Shown here piece after piece: positions 8,936 through 16,837 of a DNA stretch of 64,000 nt. The stretch lies in NCBI GenBank assembly GCA_965199235.1, contig CBDAQU010000002.1, forward strand, positions 1,984,001 to 2,048,000, read 5' to 3'. The translations under genes were made by a program, and so were the position numbers. This DNA comes from BOG-908 sp965199235 (GTDB taxonomy: Bacteria; Pseudomonadota; Alphaproteobacteria; Acetobacterales; Acetobacteraceae). The notes under the pieces were generated by a model that saw only the letters and a program-made list of their open reading frames with translations, made no database searches and was not told where the DNA came from. The stretch's first letter is position 1. Each line of letters opens with the position of its first letter.

Positions 8936-9523
8936 ATGCTTGAGTCGCCCGAAGTCGAACCCACCCTGCATCACAAGACCGGACACAGCCTGGCCGACAA
9001 GATACTGGCCGTGCTTGCCGTGTTCCTGTCCTGCGTTTCGGTGTTCATCGCCGTGAGCCACGGCAGGACGATGGAGCGGCTGGTCGCCGCCAATTCCTGG
9101 CCGAACATCAGCTACACGACCGGTAACGAGAGCGGCAGCGAGAAGGTCATCACGTTTGCCATCAAGAACACCGGCGTCGGCCCGGCGCGGATCGACAGTT
9201 TCGAGGTGTTCTACAAGGGCAAGCCGGTGCCGGACGCGTCGGCACTGCTGCACGCCTGCTGCGGACGGACGTTCGACGACACGAGCACCTCGTGGGTGAC
9301 CAACGAGGTGCTGCCCGCGCGCGACAGCATCGAGTTCCTCGTTTTGCCAAGGAACGCACAGTCCGCCGACGTTTGGGACGCCCTGAACAAGGAGCGCTTC
9401 TCGGTGCGCGTGCGGGCCTGCTACTGCTCGGTGTTCGACGAATGCTGGGTGCGCGATATCGATCAGCGGCGCCCGACGCGCGTGGCCGAGTGCAAGCCGA
9501 GCCAGCCCGTCGATTATCACTGA
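8936..9523 (+). CDS. Membrane-anchored hypothetical protein
   Basis: This 195-residue protein has one transmembrane helix near residues 22-45 (ILAVLAVFLSCVSVFIAVS), preceded by a short cytoplasmic N terminus. An extracytoplasmic beta-rich domain probably follows (WPNISYTTGN, ITFAIKNTGVGPARIDSFEV). The domain holds several cysteines (HACCG, ACYCSVFDECW) that could form disulfides. The IKNTGVGPARI pattern is common in single-pass proteins of unknown function that carry an immunoglobulin-like domain. It begins two bases after the putA stop with GAGG just upstream, so it is probably co-transcribed with putA. No function is assigned. Confidence 0.7.
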   Translation: MLESPEVEPTLHHKTGHSLADKILAVLAVFLSCVSVFIAVSHGRTMERLVAANSWPNISYTTGNESGSEKVITFAIKNTGVGPARIDSFEVFYKGKPVPDASALLHACCGRTFDDTSTSWVTNEVLPARDSIEFLVLPRNAQSADVWDALNKERFSVRVRACYCSVFDECWVRDIDQRRPTRVAECKPSQPVDYH

Positions 9524-9557
9524 TTGAGCCCGCCGCCGCGCGGCTGAGAGGTTCGCC

Positions 9558-10931
9558 ATGGCCGACATCGACGTGGAGACCGCCATCATCGGCGGCGGGC
9601 AGGCCGGCGTGCCTTTGGCGCGCGCGCTGGCCGATGCGGGGCGCAGCGTGGCGCTGATCGAGTGCGCGCATCTGGGGGGCTCCTGCGTCAATTTCGGCTG
9701 CACGCCAAGCAAGGCGCTGATCGCCTCGGCCCGACTGGCCGCGGACGCGCGCCGCGCCGCGGACTGGGGCCTGCGCATCCCTGCCGTGGAGGTGGACTTT
9801 GCGGCGGTGATGGACCGGGTGCGCCGTATCGTGGCGGATTCGAAAGGATCGCTCGACCGCAGTTTTGCCGGCCGGGACCAGCCGCGAATCGTCACCGCAC
9901 ATGCGAGGCTGGACGGAAGCGACGGGCAGCGTTTCCGCGTCCAGGCCGGCGCAGACCGCGTTTTTGCGTCCCGCGTGGTGCTCGATACGGGCACCCGATC
10001 GTCCCGCCCGGACATTCCTGGGTTGGACGGTGTAGCGTGCATCGACGCGGAGAATTGGGTGCGCCTGGATACGCTGCCGGAGCGCCTGGTCATCCTGGGC
10101 GGCAGCTACATCGCGCTGGAGATGGCCCAGGCGTTCCGCAGGCTGGGCGCGGAGGTGGTGGTGGTGCAGCGGGGTTCGCAGCTGGCCGAGCGCGAGGACC
10201 CCGACGTGGCCGACGCGCTGAGGGCCGCGCTGGAGTCCGACGGGATAGACGTGCGGCTCAACGCCAGGACCGAGCGGGTGGAGGCCGGCGCGGGCGGCGT
10301 AACCCTGCATTTGCGCGACGGGACCGTGCAGGGCACCCACCTGTTCTTGGCGACCGGACGGACGCCCAACACCGACGACATCGGATTGGACACGGTGGGG
10401 CTGCGCCCGGGCGAGCACGGCATCATCGAAGTGGACGGCCGACTGGCCACCCGGGTGGCGGGCATTTGGGCGGCAGGCGACATACGCGGCGGCCCCGCCT
10501 TCACCCACACCGCCTATGCCGATTTTCGCGTGTTGCAGTCGCTGTTCCTGGGCGACGGCTCGCTGGATCGCCCGGCCATCATCCCCTACGCCATGTTCAC
10601 CGAGCCGGAACTCGGCCGCGTCGGCCTGAGCGAGACGGAGGCGCGTGCGTCGGGCCGCACGATCAAGGTGGCACGACGCGACATGGCCGAAAGCGGCAAG
10701 GCGCGCGAGGTCGGCAAGACGGCAGGCTTCATAAAGGTGGTGCTGGACGCGCATACCGACGAGATCTTGGGCGCCGCTGCGCTCTGCGTCGAAGGCGCCG
10801 AGATCGTCCAGCTCTACGTGGAGCTGATGAACGCGGGCGCTACCGGTCGCACGATGCTGGAAGCGGTGCACATCCATCCGACGCTGGCGGAGGCCGCGAA
10901 GAACGCGGTTGTGGCGGCGCTGGAGGCATGA
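9558..10931 (+). CDS. FAD-dependent pyridine nucleotide-disulfide oxidoreductase, mercuric-reductase-like
   Basis: This 457-residue class I disulfide oxidoreductase has an FAD fingerprint (AIIGGGQAGVPLARAL) at the N terminus. The redox-active pair is GGSCVNFGCTPSKAL, with the CxxxxC spacing of the family. The NAD(P)-binding stretch is VILGGSYIALEMAQAFRRLG, and the C-terminal dimerisation domain carries VHIHPTLAEA, whose His-Pro completes the partner active site. It lacks the N-terminal metal-binding domain and the C-terminal Cys pair of true mercuric reductase. It is not beside pyruvate or oxoglutarate dehydrogenase genes, so it is not an obvious dihydrolipoamide dehydrogenase. The substrate is unassigned. 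Confidence 0.88.
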   Translation: MADIDVETAIIGGGQAGVPLARALADAGRSVALIECAHLGGSCVNFGCTPSKALIASARLAADARRAADWGLRIPAVEVDFAAVMDRVRRIVADSKGSLDRSFAGRDQPRIVTAHARLDGSDGQRFRVQAGADRVFASRVVLDTGTRSSRPDIPGLDGVACIDAENWVRLDTLPERLVILGGSYIALEMAQAFRRLGAEVVVVQRGSQLAEREDPDVADALRAALESDGIDVRLNARTERVEAGAGGVTLHLRDGTVQGTHLFLATGRTPNTDDIGLDTVGLRPGEHGIIEVDGRLATRVAGIWAAGDIRGGPAFTHTAYADFRVLQSLFLGDGSLDRPAIIPYAMFTEPELGRVGLSETEARASGRTIKVARRDMAESGKAREVGKTAGFIKVVLDAHTDEILGAAALCVEGAEIVQLYVELMNAGATGRTMLEAVHIHPTLAEAAKNAVVAALEA

Positions 10932-10992
10932 CCGGATAGGCCCACACTGCGAGCCGGTACCGATCATCAAGCATGGATGACCTCAGCCGCCC

Positions 10993-11622
10993 ATGTCCCC
11001 CGAAGACCTTTCTGCCAGGCATCCAAAACTCTACCACGTCACCTCGCCCGGAAGCTGGCCGTCGATCGCGCGGCACGGGTTGCTGCCTGCCTCCGACCTG
11101 GTGCGGTTGTTCGGCCTGGACGCGGCATTGCGCGCGCAGCTCACCACGCGGCGCCGGGCGGGCGAAGTGCGCTTGCGCCACGCCGTCCACGGCACCGCGT
11201 TCCTCACCGACAACGTGCCGTTGACCGAACGCGCGCTGGCGCTGTGCCTCGATGACGGGCTGAGCCCTGCGGACTGGGTCGCCATGCTGAACGCGCGCGT
11301 GTTCTTCTGGCCGGACCAACGCGGTCTGGACCGGCTGCTCGGCGCACGGACCAACCGCAACCGCCCGCGCGACGTTCTGGTTTTCGACACGCTCGGCCTG
11401 GTCCGCGCTCACGCGGACCGGGTGGAGATCAGCCCGATCAACTCTGGCTCCACCATTCGCAAGCCGGCGCGCCGCGGCCTGGCCACCTACAGCAAGCTGC
11501 TGTCGCAAAGCTACCCCGACTGGCGGCGCGCCCGCGGCGGACGCGATACCATACGCGAGGTGATCGTTCTCGGCGGAGTCCCGGACATCGCGCGCTACCT
11601 GTGTGCCGTCGAAACGGTATAG
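10993..11622 (+). CDS. DUF7002-like protein with possible ADP-ribosyltransferase-like features
   Basis: This 209-residue soluble protein resembles the DUF7002 group. It opens with LYHVTSPGSWPSIARHGLLP, a His-Thr plus GLL pattern also seen at the N terminus of DarT/DUF4433-type ADP-ribosyltransferases. It ends with IREVIVLGGVPDIARYL, reminiscent of the terminal strand of the same fold. Middle parts include NARVFFWPDQRGLDRLLGA and RVEISPINSGSTIRK. The fold link is inference from layout only. No DarG-like antitoxin or other obvious partner flanks it. The start is the ATG after a 61-base gap from the oxidoreductase. Confidence 0.55.
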   Translation: MSPEDLSARHPKLYHVTSPGSWPSIARHGLLPASDLVRLFGLDAALRAQLTTRRRAGEVRLRHAVHGTAFLTDNVPLTERALALCLDDGLSPADWVAMLNARVFFWPDQRGLDRLLGARTNRNRPRDVLVFDTLGLVRAHADRVEISPINSGSTIRKPARRGLATYSKLLSQSYPDWRRARGGRDTIREVIVLGGVPDIARYLCAVETV

Positions 11623-11707
11623 GACAGGCCGGCCGTGCGAAGCTTACGTCGAATCCACGAGCATGTGGACGCAATGCGTGGTAGCTGACGCGGCATCATC
11701 AGAGTAC

Positions 11708-12184
11708 TTAATTGCCGCCTGCTCGCCTGGTGCCGAGATCCCGATCGAGCAAATATACGTAACCGTTGCTGAACGGCAGCAGTAACTGGTTCTGGTTCAA
11801 CAACACCGCACGCGCGCAGCCTTTGCCGCCATCGTTGAAAACAGGTGTTTTTGTCGGCCCGAACGCGTGCGCGATTATCATCTTCGACAGGGTAAGGCCG
11901 TTGATGGTCTGGCCGCCCCATACATCGTGCTGCAGAGTGTCGTTGGGGATCGGAGCCACGGTCGGGTGCGCGACGCGGCAGTCCCCGTCGGCATCTTTTA
12001 CGCGATCGGCGCGCCATTCCACAGTGGTGCCTAGAAGCGCGTGATAGTCGTCCCCAGTGCCGGCATTGCTGGCGCCAACCATGCGTGTGACGGTCCATCT
12101 GCCTTCGAAGTCGGCGGGCGTTGCGGCGTTCGCCACATCATGGAGAAGGGCCAGGATGAACGCGGCGGTAACCAGGCGTCTCAT
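11708..12184 (-). CDS. Secreted hypothetical protein, candidate periplasmic immunity protein
   Basis: This protein has about 158 residues. A clear signal peptide is present (MRRLVTAAFILALLHDVANA, cleavage probably after ANA). The mature part begins ATPADFEGRWTVTRMVG and contains cysteines in DADGDCRVAHPT and GGKGCARAVLLNQNQ, which could pair in the periplasm. The FEGRWTV start is like small beta-barrel or lipocalin-like proteins (weak resemblance). The start codon overlaps the lysozyme stop by four bases (ATGA), so it is translated after, and coupled to, the lysozyme. The context and export signal fit an immunity protein that protects the periplasm, but no known immunity family was recognised. 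Confidence 0.6.
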   Translation of the reverse strand: MRRLVTAAFILALLHDVANAATPADFEGRWTVTRMVGASNAGTGDDYHALLGTTVEWRADRVKDADGDCRVAHPTVAPIPNDTLQHDVWGGQTINGLTLSKMIIAHAFGPTKTPVFNDGGKGCARAVLLNQNQLLLPFSNGYVYLLDRDLGTRRAGGN

Positions 12185-12693
12185 CGCCGAGGTTCCTGCC
12201 CGGCGAAAGGCCGGGCTTCGCGTTCGCGTCTGTTGAAAAGACCTCTGTCCCATATCGGCGGCCCGATTGGGCGTCCGCGTGCATCGTGATCGTGTCTGTA
12301 CACTCGGCGACGCATCTCCTCTTGCACGCCTGCGTCGTCGTTCTGGTTTGCCTGCGCCGTTATCGGTGCCGCGCCGGTTGCCCCCAGGTTGAACAATGCC
12401 GAAACCAACGCGTCGAATTGATCCTGCGTGAGTGCACGGTCCGTCACCTGGCGTCGCACAGCCGCTTCCGCGTCGTGCAGCCGGTTCTGGAACGAGACTT
12501 CGTTGCCTTCTGTGTCGACAGCCTGGGCAAGCTCGGCGGCCGTGCACGGACCTGGATGGACCAGGACGCCGGTTCCCTGGGTGCAGTTGTTCGCTGAGTC
12601 GTTATAATGCGCGCCGCCGTTTCGCTGACCCTCGCTTTGGCGAAGGGCCGCTATTCCGGCCGCGCTCATACTCATGTTGGCGTTCGGGTTCAT
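12181..12693 (-). CDS. GH24 (T4-type) lysozyme family protein, candidate effector
   Basis: This 170-residue protein has the catalytic pattern of GH24 lysozymes: Glu21 in RQSEGQR, Asp32 in HYNDSANN and Thr38 in CTQGTG. The Asp-to-Thr spacing of six matches T4 lysozyme and Glu-to-Asp is eleven. The C-terminal lobe shows LTQDQFDALVSALFNLGATG, the conserved helix of the family, and the tail ends HDARGRPIGPPIWDRGLF. It would cleave peptidoglycan. It has no signal peptide or holin neighbour and no other phage genes surround it. It forms a two-gene unit with the secreted protein downstream. It could instead be a prophage endolysin relic, but the coupling to an exported partner suggests a toxin/immunity pair. 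Confidence 0.8.
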   Translation of the reverse strand: MNPNANMSMSAAGIAALRQSEGQRNGGAHYNDSANNCTQGTGVLVHPGPCTAAELAQAVDTEGNEVSFQNRLHDAEAAVRRQVTDRALTQDQFDALVSALFNLGATGAAPITAQANQNDDAGVQEEMRRRVYRHDHDARGRPIGPPIWDRGLFNRREREARPFAGQEPRR

Positions 12694-12865
12694 AGGCGGC
12701 TCATTCGCGCCAGGTGCTGCTGCCGGCTGGGTGCAACGGCCATAGCAAATCCCTTTAGGAATTTTGAACGTTACGCTTAAAGTTCGAGGCGGTTGCCTTC
12801 CTGCCGGCGGATGCGGACGGGTGCTTGCTAAGCCGAACTCCTGCGCAACGCCGGCTGACCCTAAC

Positions 12866-13090
12866 TCACCGCGTTGGAACAGGCGTGTTGCGCCAGCGGT
12901 GCCAGGCCACGACGGACCAGATCGCCTCCACCAGGCCGAAGGGCCAGGCGCCCTGCAGGAAGCCGTAGGTGGACCCCAGCGCGCAGGACGCGGCGAAGCC
13001 GAGCACGAACCAGCGGCTTCGGCTCTCGCACGCGTAGCACAGCAGCATGGCCGAGACGGCGAACAGGCCGAATGCGGTCAGCCGGTTCAT
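12866..13090 (-). CDS. Small membrane protein, hypothetical
   Basis: This 74-residue protein has two or three hydrophobic segments (LTAFGLFAVSAMLLCYAC, WFVLGFAASCALGSTYGFL, and a weaker one near AIWSVVAWH), with a short basic C terminus. The arrangement fits a small inner-membrane protein. It lies downstream of, and on the same strand as, the GH17 gene at 93 bases distance, so it may belong to that transcription unit. I recognise no family. Confidence 0.6.
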   Translation of the reverse strand: MNRLTAFGLFAVSAMLLCYACESRSRWFVLGFAASCALGSTYGFLQGAWPFGLVEAIWSVVAWHRWRNTPVPTR

Positions 13091-13183
13091 GCCCAGCCGC
13101 GTTCGACCAGCGTCGGCGAGGCGGACGTGACACCGGCCGAACCCTTGTCTCCATGAGGCAGTCTGCGTGACATCGCTCGGCCG

Positions 13184-14788
13184 TCAGCCCGGCCGCAACG
13201 CTGTGCGCCCGGCCTCGACCAGGCTGGTCCAGAGCGGCACTGTCAGCACCAGGGCGCAGGCGTTCCAGGCCAGGGACTGTCCGTTCAACGCTCCCTCCTG
13301 CACCCCGCTTGCAACCGCGCCGGCCGTCAGGGCTGCGGCCAGGAACGCCTCCTCGCGCCGGCCGGTGTTGCTGGGCAGGTCGCCCTGGGCCGCGCGCGCG
13401 GCAATCACCACCAGGGGCACGGCGTAGCTCGCCACGGGAAAGCTGCGGTAGCGCGGGTCGAACACCAGCAGCGCCTGGTCCACCGCGGCGGCCCAGATGA
13501 ACAGGAACAGCGTATCCTCGAACAGGCCAGGCCAGGCCATCCGGCGGCCGCGCAGCAGGTTGATCACGCGCGCGGTCGCCTGGCCGCCGGTGCGCCACGG
13601 TGCTGGGCTGACCGCACCGGCCAGGCGCAGCATCATCAGCGTGGCGAGCATGGCTTGCCCGCCGAGGTTGGCGATCGCCGCGATGCGGACGTGGACGTCG
13701 TAGAGCACAGGCGCCGCGTCTGCCTGCGCCAGACCGAGCGCGCCGCCCAGCGTCATACCGAGCAGGGCTGCCTGGTGCCGGTTGGGCGCGCGGTTGGTCA
13801 ATGCGATGCCGGTCAGCAGCAGTCCGCAGACGATCGAGAACGCTGCGTGCTGGCCCCAGGATGGGTCTTCCCTTAACGCCCCGCTGGGCGGTATCCACTC
13901 GGTCCGGACGTCGGTCATGATGCCCCAGTTGGCGCCCATGATGCCCTCGTTCTCGTATTTCCAGTCCTGATCGAAAGCTTCGATGAAATTGTAGTCGAAG
14001 TGTTTTTCGGCAGCCAACGCGATGAATTGGCGCAGGAACCGCGCCTGGTTGACCCGGCTCGGCAAGGCGTCCCTGCGCTGACGGCCGCGGCTGGGCCAGC
14101 CCGTCTCGCCGATGGCGACCTGCTTGCCGGCAAACAGGGCCGCGAAATGATCGTAGACCGCGCCCACGGTCGCCACCGCATGGTCGATGCCGGTCGGCAC
14201 GTCCTCCCAGTAGGGAAGCAGGTGGATCAGCACCAGGTCCACGTGCTTGGCCACAAGCGGGAACTGGTCCCAGAAATCGGAGACGTCCGCGTAGGCCACC
14301 GGCTGGCGCACGGCCGCGCGCACCCGGTCGATGTCGGCCATCAGTTCGGCGGGCGGGAGGTCGCGCCGCAGCAGGACCTCGTTGCCGACCACCACGCGCT
14401 CGATCGTGCCCGGGTAGCGATGCGCGAGGTCGATCGCATGGGCCATCTCCAGCGCGTTCTTCGCCCTGTCGCCGCCGAGCCAGATGCCCTGCCACATGTG
14501 CAGCCCGTGCTTCTGCGCGATGGCGGCGATGTCGTACGATCCCTCGATGGCGGCGTAGGTGCGTATGCTGCGCGTGATCGGCGCCAGCAGCGCCAGATCC
14601 TGGTCCACCTCGGCCGCCGTCGGAAAGCGGTCGGTCAGCGGCGACTCTCCGGGACGGTAGCCTTCATAGGACAGACAGTTGAATCTCTGCACGCCGCCGC
14701 CGGCCGGGGATTGCAGGCGGTTGGGAACCCACCAGCAGGCGGTCACGATAGCACTGAGCAGGAGCAGGAACGGCGGCATGGTGCGCAT
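13184..14788 (-). CDS. GH17 beta-1,3-glucan hydrolase/transglycosylase with membrane domain
   Basis: This 534-residue membrane enzyme has an N-terminal hydrophobic segment followed by a GH17 catalytic barrel. The acid/base Glu lies in RVVVGNEVLLR (about residue 136) and the nucleophile in VAIGETGWPSRG (about residue 228). YNFIEAFDQDWKYENEGIMG is another family landmark. After about residue 320 come several transmembrane helices (FSIVCGLLLTGIAL, LFLFIWAAAVDQALLVF and others). Bacterial GH17 proteins with this build remodel or elongate periplasmic beta-glucans and often accompany NdvB-type cyclic glucan synthesis. No glucan synthase gene is next to it here. The divergent CoA-binding gene begins 44 bases away, so the gap probably holds both promoters. 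Confidence 0.85.
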   Translation of the reverse strand: MRTMPPFLLLLSAIVTACWWVPNRLQSPAGGGVQRFNCLSYEGYRPGESPLTDRFPTAAEVDQDLALLAPITRSIRTYAAIEGSYDIAAIAQKHGLHMWQGIWLGGDRAKNALEMAHAIDLAHRYPGTIERVVVGNEVLLRRDLPPAELMADIDRVRAAVRQPVAYADVSDFWDQFPLVAKHVDLVLIHLLPYWEDVPTGIDHAVATVGAVYDHFAALFAGKQVAIGETGWPSRGRQRRDALPSRVNQARFLRQFIALAAEKHFDYNFIEAFDQDWKYENEGIMGANWGIMTDVRTEWIPPSGALREDPSWGQHAAFSIVCGLLLTGIALTNRAPNRHQAALLGMTLGGALGLAQADAAPVLYDVHVRIAAIANLGGQAMLATLMMLRLAGAVSPAPWRTGGQATARVINLLRGRRMAWPGLFEDTLFLFIWAAAVDQALLVFDPRYRSFPVASYAVPLVVIAARAAQGDLPSNTGRREEAFLAAALTAGAVASGVQEGALNGQSLAWNACALVLTVPLWTSLVEAGRTALRPG

Positions 14789-14831
14789 CAGCCGCTGGTT
14801 AGCCGATGGGCGGAAAGGCTGATAGGCGGCA

Positions 14832-15305
14832 ATGGCACTCGACAGGTTGAGCGACGACGAGGTTCGCGCGGTGCTGACCCAGACCAGGCGGGTCGCGGTC
14901 GTTGGCGCGTCCGACCGGCCGGAGCGGCCCTCCTTCGGCGTGATGGCCTGGCTGGTCGCGCGCGGCTACGAGGTGAGCCCGGTCAATCCGGAGCTTGATG
15001 GCCGGTACATACTCGGCCGCAAGGTGGAGGCGTCTCTGACCGCCGCCTGCCCGCTCGACATGGTGGACGTGTTCCGCCGGTCGGAGAGCGCCGGAGCGGT
15101 GGTGGACGAGGCGGTCCGCCTCCGGGCCCGCGTGGTATGGCTGCAGCTGGGCGTGGTGGATCACGCGGCCGCCGACCGGGCGCGTCGCGCCGGCCTGACG
15201 GTGGTGATGGATCGCTGCCCGAAGATCGAGTTTTTCCGGCTTGGCATGGGCAACCCGCGCTATCCCGGCGCTGCCGCTGCTGAGGCGGAAGGTTCGCCGT
15301 CTTGA
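14832..15305 (+). CDS. CoA-binding protein (YccU family)
   Basis: This 157-residue cytoplasmic protein consists of one CoA-binding Rossmann domain. The nucleotide loop VAVVGASDRPERPSFGVM is near residues 21-38, followed by GYEVSPVNPE and the late strand LTVVMDRCPKIEF. These are typical of the YccU-like stand-alone CoA-binding family. Members bind CoA, but their cellular role is not established. It is transcribed alone or together with the following DUF2076 gene 55 bases downstream. Confidence 0.9.
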   Translation: MALDRLSDDEVRAVLTQTRRVAVVGASDRPERPSFGVMAWLVARGYEVSPVNPELDGRYILGRKVEASLTAACPLDMVDVFRRSESAGAVVDEAVRLRARVVWLQLGVVDHAAADRARRAGLTVVMDRCPKIEFFRLGMGNPRYPGAAAAEAEGSPS

Positions 15306-15360
15306 ACGACGCGGCCTTACCTGCCAGGTCTCCATCAACCATTCGTAACGAGGGTTCACC

Positions 15361-16200
15361 ATGACACCCCAGGAACGCGACATCATCGGCCGTTTCATCG
15401 CCCGCGTCGGCGGCGCCCCGCAACAGGGGGAACCGGGCAGCGTGCCCTCGACCCAGGTCGCGCTGCCGCCCGTCGACCCGGAGGCAGACCGTTTCATCAA
15501 CGACCAGTTCGCCGCCAACCCGCAGGCGCGCTACCGCATCACCCAGATGGCCTTCGTCCAGGAAGCCGCCCTGGCGGAAGCGCAGAACCGGATCAAGCGG
15601 CTCGAATACGATTTGCAGAACGCGCAGCAACAGGCCCAGGCTCCGCAGCAGCAGCGGTCCGGTGGCCTGTTCGGCGGGCTGTTCGGCGGCGGGCAGAGCA
15701 GGCCGCAGCCCGCCTACCAGCAGCAATACGCGCCGCCGCCTCAGCCCTCCTACCCGCCAGGCTACCAGCCGGGGATGTTCGGCGGCGGCGGATCGGGCTT
15801 CATGGGGTCGGCTCTCAGCACGGCGGCGGGCGTGGCTGGCGGCGTGCTGGCTGCCGACGCGCTGACCAGCATGTTCAGCGGCGGACATGGCGGCATGGGC
15901 GGGTTCGGCGGCGGCATGGGCGGTGGCTTTGGCGGCGGCGGCTTCGGCGGCGGCGAAGTGGTCAATGAGACCACGGTGAACAATTACGGCCCGCAGGACG
16001 GCGGCGGCGCGGGGGGCGACCCGTGGGCAGGGGCGGGCGGCGCTCCCGACGCCTCGGCAGGCGATGCCTGGTCGGGCGGTGGTGGGGCGCCAGACGCGGG
16101 CGGCGATGCCTGGTCCGGCGGGGGAGATGCTGGCGGAGGAGGGGACACGGGCGGCGGCTTCGATGATTCCGGCGGGGGCGGAGACGGCGGAAGCTGGTAG
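15361..16200 (+). CDS. DUF2076 family protein
   Basis: This 279-residue protein begins MTPQERDIIGRFIARV, the signature of DUF2076, a periplasm-targeted or cell-envelope family with a conserved helical N terminus. A coiled-coil-like stretch covers residues 60-95 (AEAQNRIKRLEYDLQNAQQQ). The rest is low-complexity: a Gln/Pro-rich linker, a short hydrophobic segment (GSALSTAAGVAGGVLAADAL) and a long Gly-rich tail with Asp/Trp repeats such as GGDAWSGGG. The Gly-rich end overlaps the following Maf gene by about 38 bases. Function is unknown. Confidence 0.88.
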   Translation: MTPQERDIIGRFIARVGGAPQQGEPGSVPSTQVALPPVDPEADRFINDQFAANPQARYRITQMAFVQEAALAEAQNRIKRLEYDLQNAQQQAQAPQQQRSGGLFGGLFGGGQSRPQPAYQQQYAPPPQPSYPPGYQPGMFGGGGSGFMGSALSTAAGVAGGVLAADALTSMFSGGHGGMGGFGGGMGGGFGGGGFGGGEVVNETTVNNYGPQDGGGAGGDPWAGAGGAPDASAGDAWSGGGGAPDAGGDAWSGGGDAGGGGDTGGGFDDSGGGGDGGSW

Positions 16201-16816
16201 CCTAAAAAACCTGCTCCAGGCTGCCTCGCCTCGCCTCGTGCTGGCGAGCGGGTCGGCCGCTCGGGCAGCCCTGCTGGCCAGTGCAGGGCTGGTGTTCGAG
16301 GCGGTTGCGCCGGGCGTCGATGAGGGTCCGACCAAGGCTGCCGCACGAGCGAGCCGAACCACCCCTGCGGAGGCGGCTTTGACCCTGGCCAGGCTGAAGG
16401 CGCAGGCAATGATCCGCCCCGGCGCAGTCGTGCTTGGATGCGATCAGATGCTGTCCTGCGGGGAGGACTGGTTCGACAAGCCTGCCGGCTTGCCGGCCGC
16501 CCGGGCCCAACTGCAAGCCCTGCGCGGGTGCCGCCACACGCTCCATACAGCGACGGTCGCGTGGCGCGACGGCAGCGAACTCTGGCGCCACGTCGCCTTC
16601 CCCTGCCTGACGATGCGGCCGTTCAGCGACGCGTTCCTCGACAGCTATCTGGAGTTGGAGGGTGCGGCCGTGCTCGGCTCCGTCGGCGCCTACCGGCTGG
16701 AAGGATTGGGCGCGCATCTGTTCGATCGCATCGAGGGCGAGCACAGCGCCATACTGGGCCTTCCCTTGACGCCGCTTCTGGGCTTTTTGAGGCGCTGCGG
16801 TATCATTCGCACGTAA
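16163..16816 (+). CDS. maf: Maf family nucleotide pyrophosphatase
   Basis: This protein of about 217 residues carries the Maf signature LVLASGSAARAALLASAG and the catalytic aspartate in VVLGCDQMLSC. The later GSVGAYRLEGLGAHLFDRIE corresponds to the family's KAGAYGIEG-type motif, though it is divergent. Maf proteins hydrolyse modified or non-canonical nucleoside triphosphates (dTTP/UTP or m7GTP type). The divergent loop makes the substrate class uncertain. The start is the last ATG before the core and lies inside the DUF2076 Gly-rich tail; a later non-ATG start near 16200 is possible. The scoA gene follows after 21 bases. Confidence 0.82.
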   Translation: MIPAGAETAEAGSLKNLLQAASPRLVLASGSAARAALLASAGLVFEAVAPGVDEGPTKAAARASRTTPAEAALTLARLKAQAMIRPGAVVLGCDQMLSCGEDWFDKPAGLPAARAQLQALRGCRHTLHTATVAWRDGSELWRHVAFPCLTMRPFSDAFLDSYLELEGAAVLGSVGAYRLEGLGAHLFDRIEGEHSAILGLPLTPLLGFLRRCGIIRT

Positions 16817-16837
16817 GTGCGGCGCTGGGAGGCGCGG

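Noticed and set aside
9558..10931. True mercuric reductase or dihydrolipoamide dehydrogenase
   Set aside because: No mer genes, no C-terminal vicinal cysteines and no 2-oxoacid dehydrogenase neighbours; kept as a general disulfide oxidoreductase.
9162..10970. 602-codon minus-strand open frame
   Set aside because: It is antisense to the oxidoreductase and hypothetical genes; shadow of high-GC coding.
12764..13427. Overlapping plus-strand frames near the GH17 gene
   Set aside because: They are Arg/Pro-rich shadows opposite the small membrane protein and the GH17 gene.
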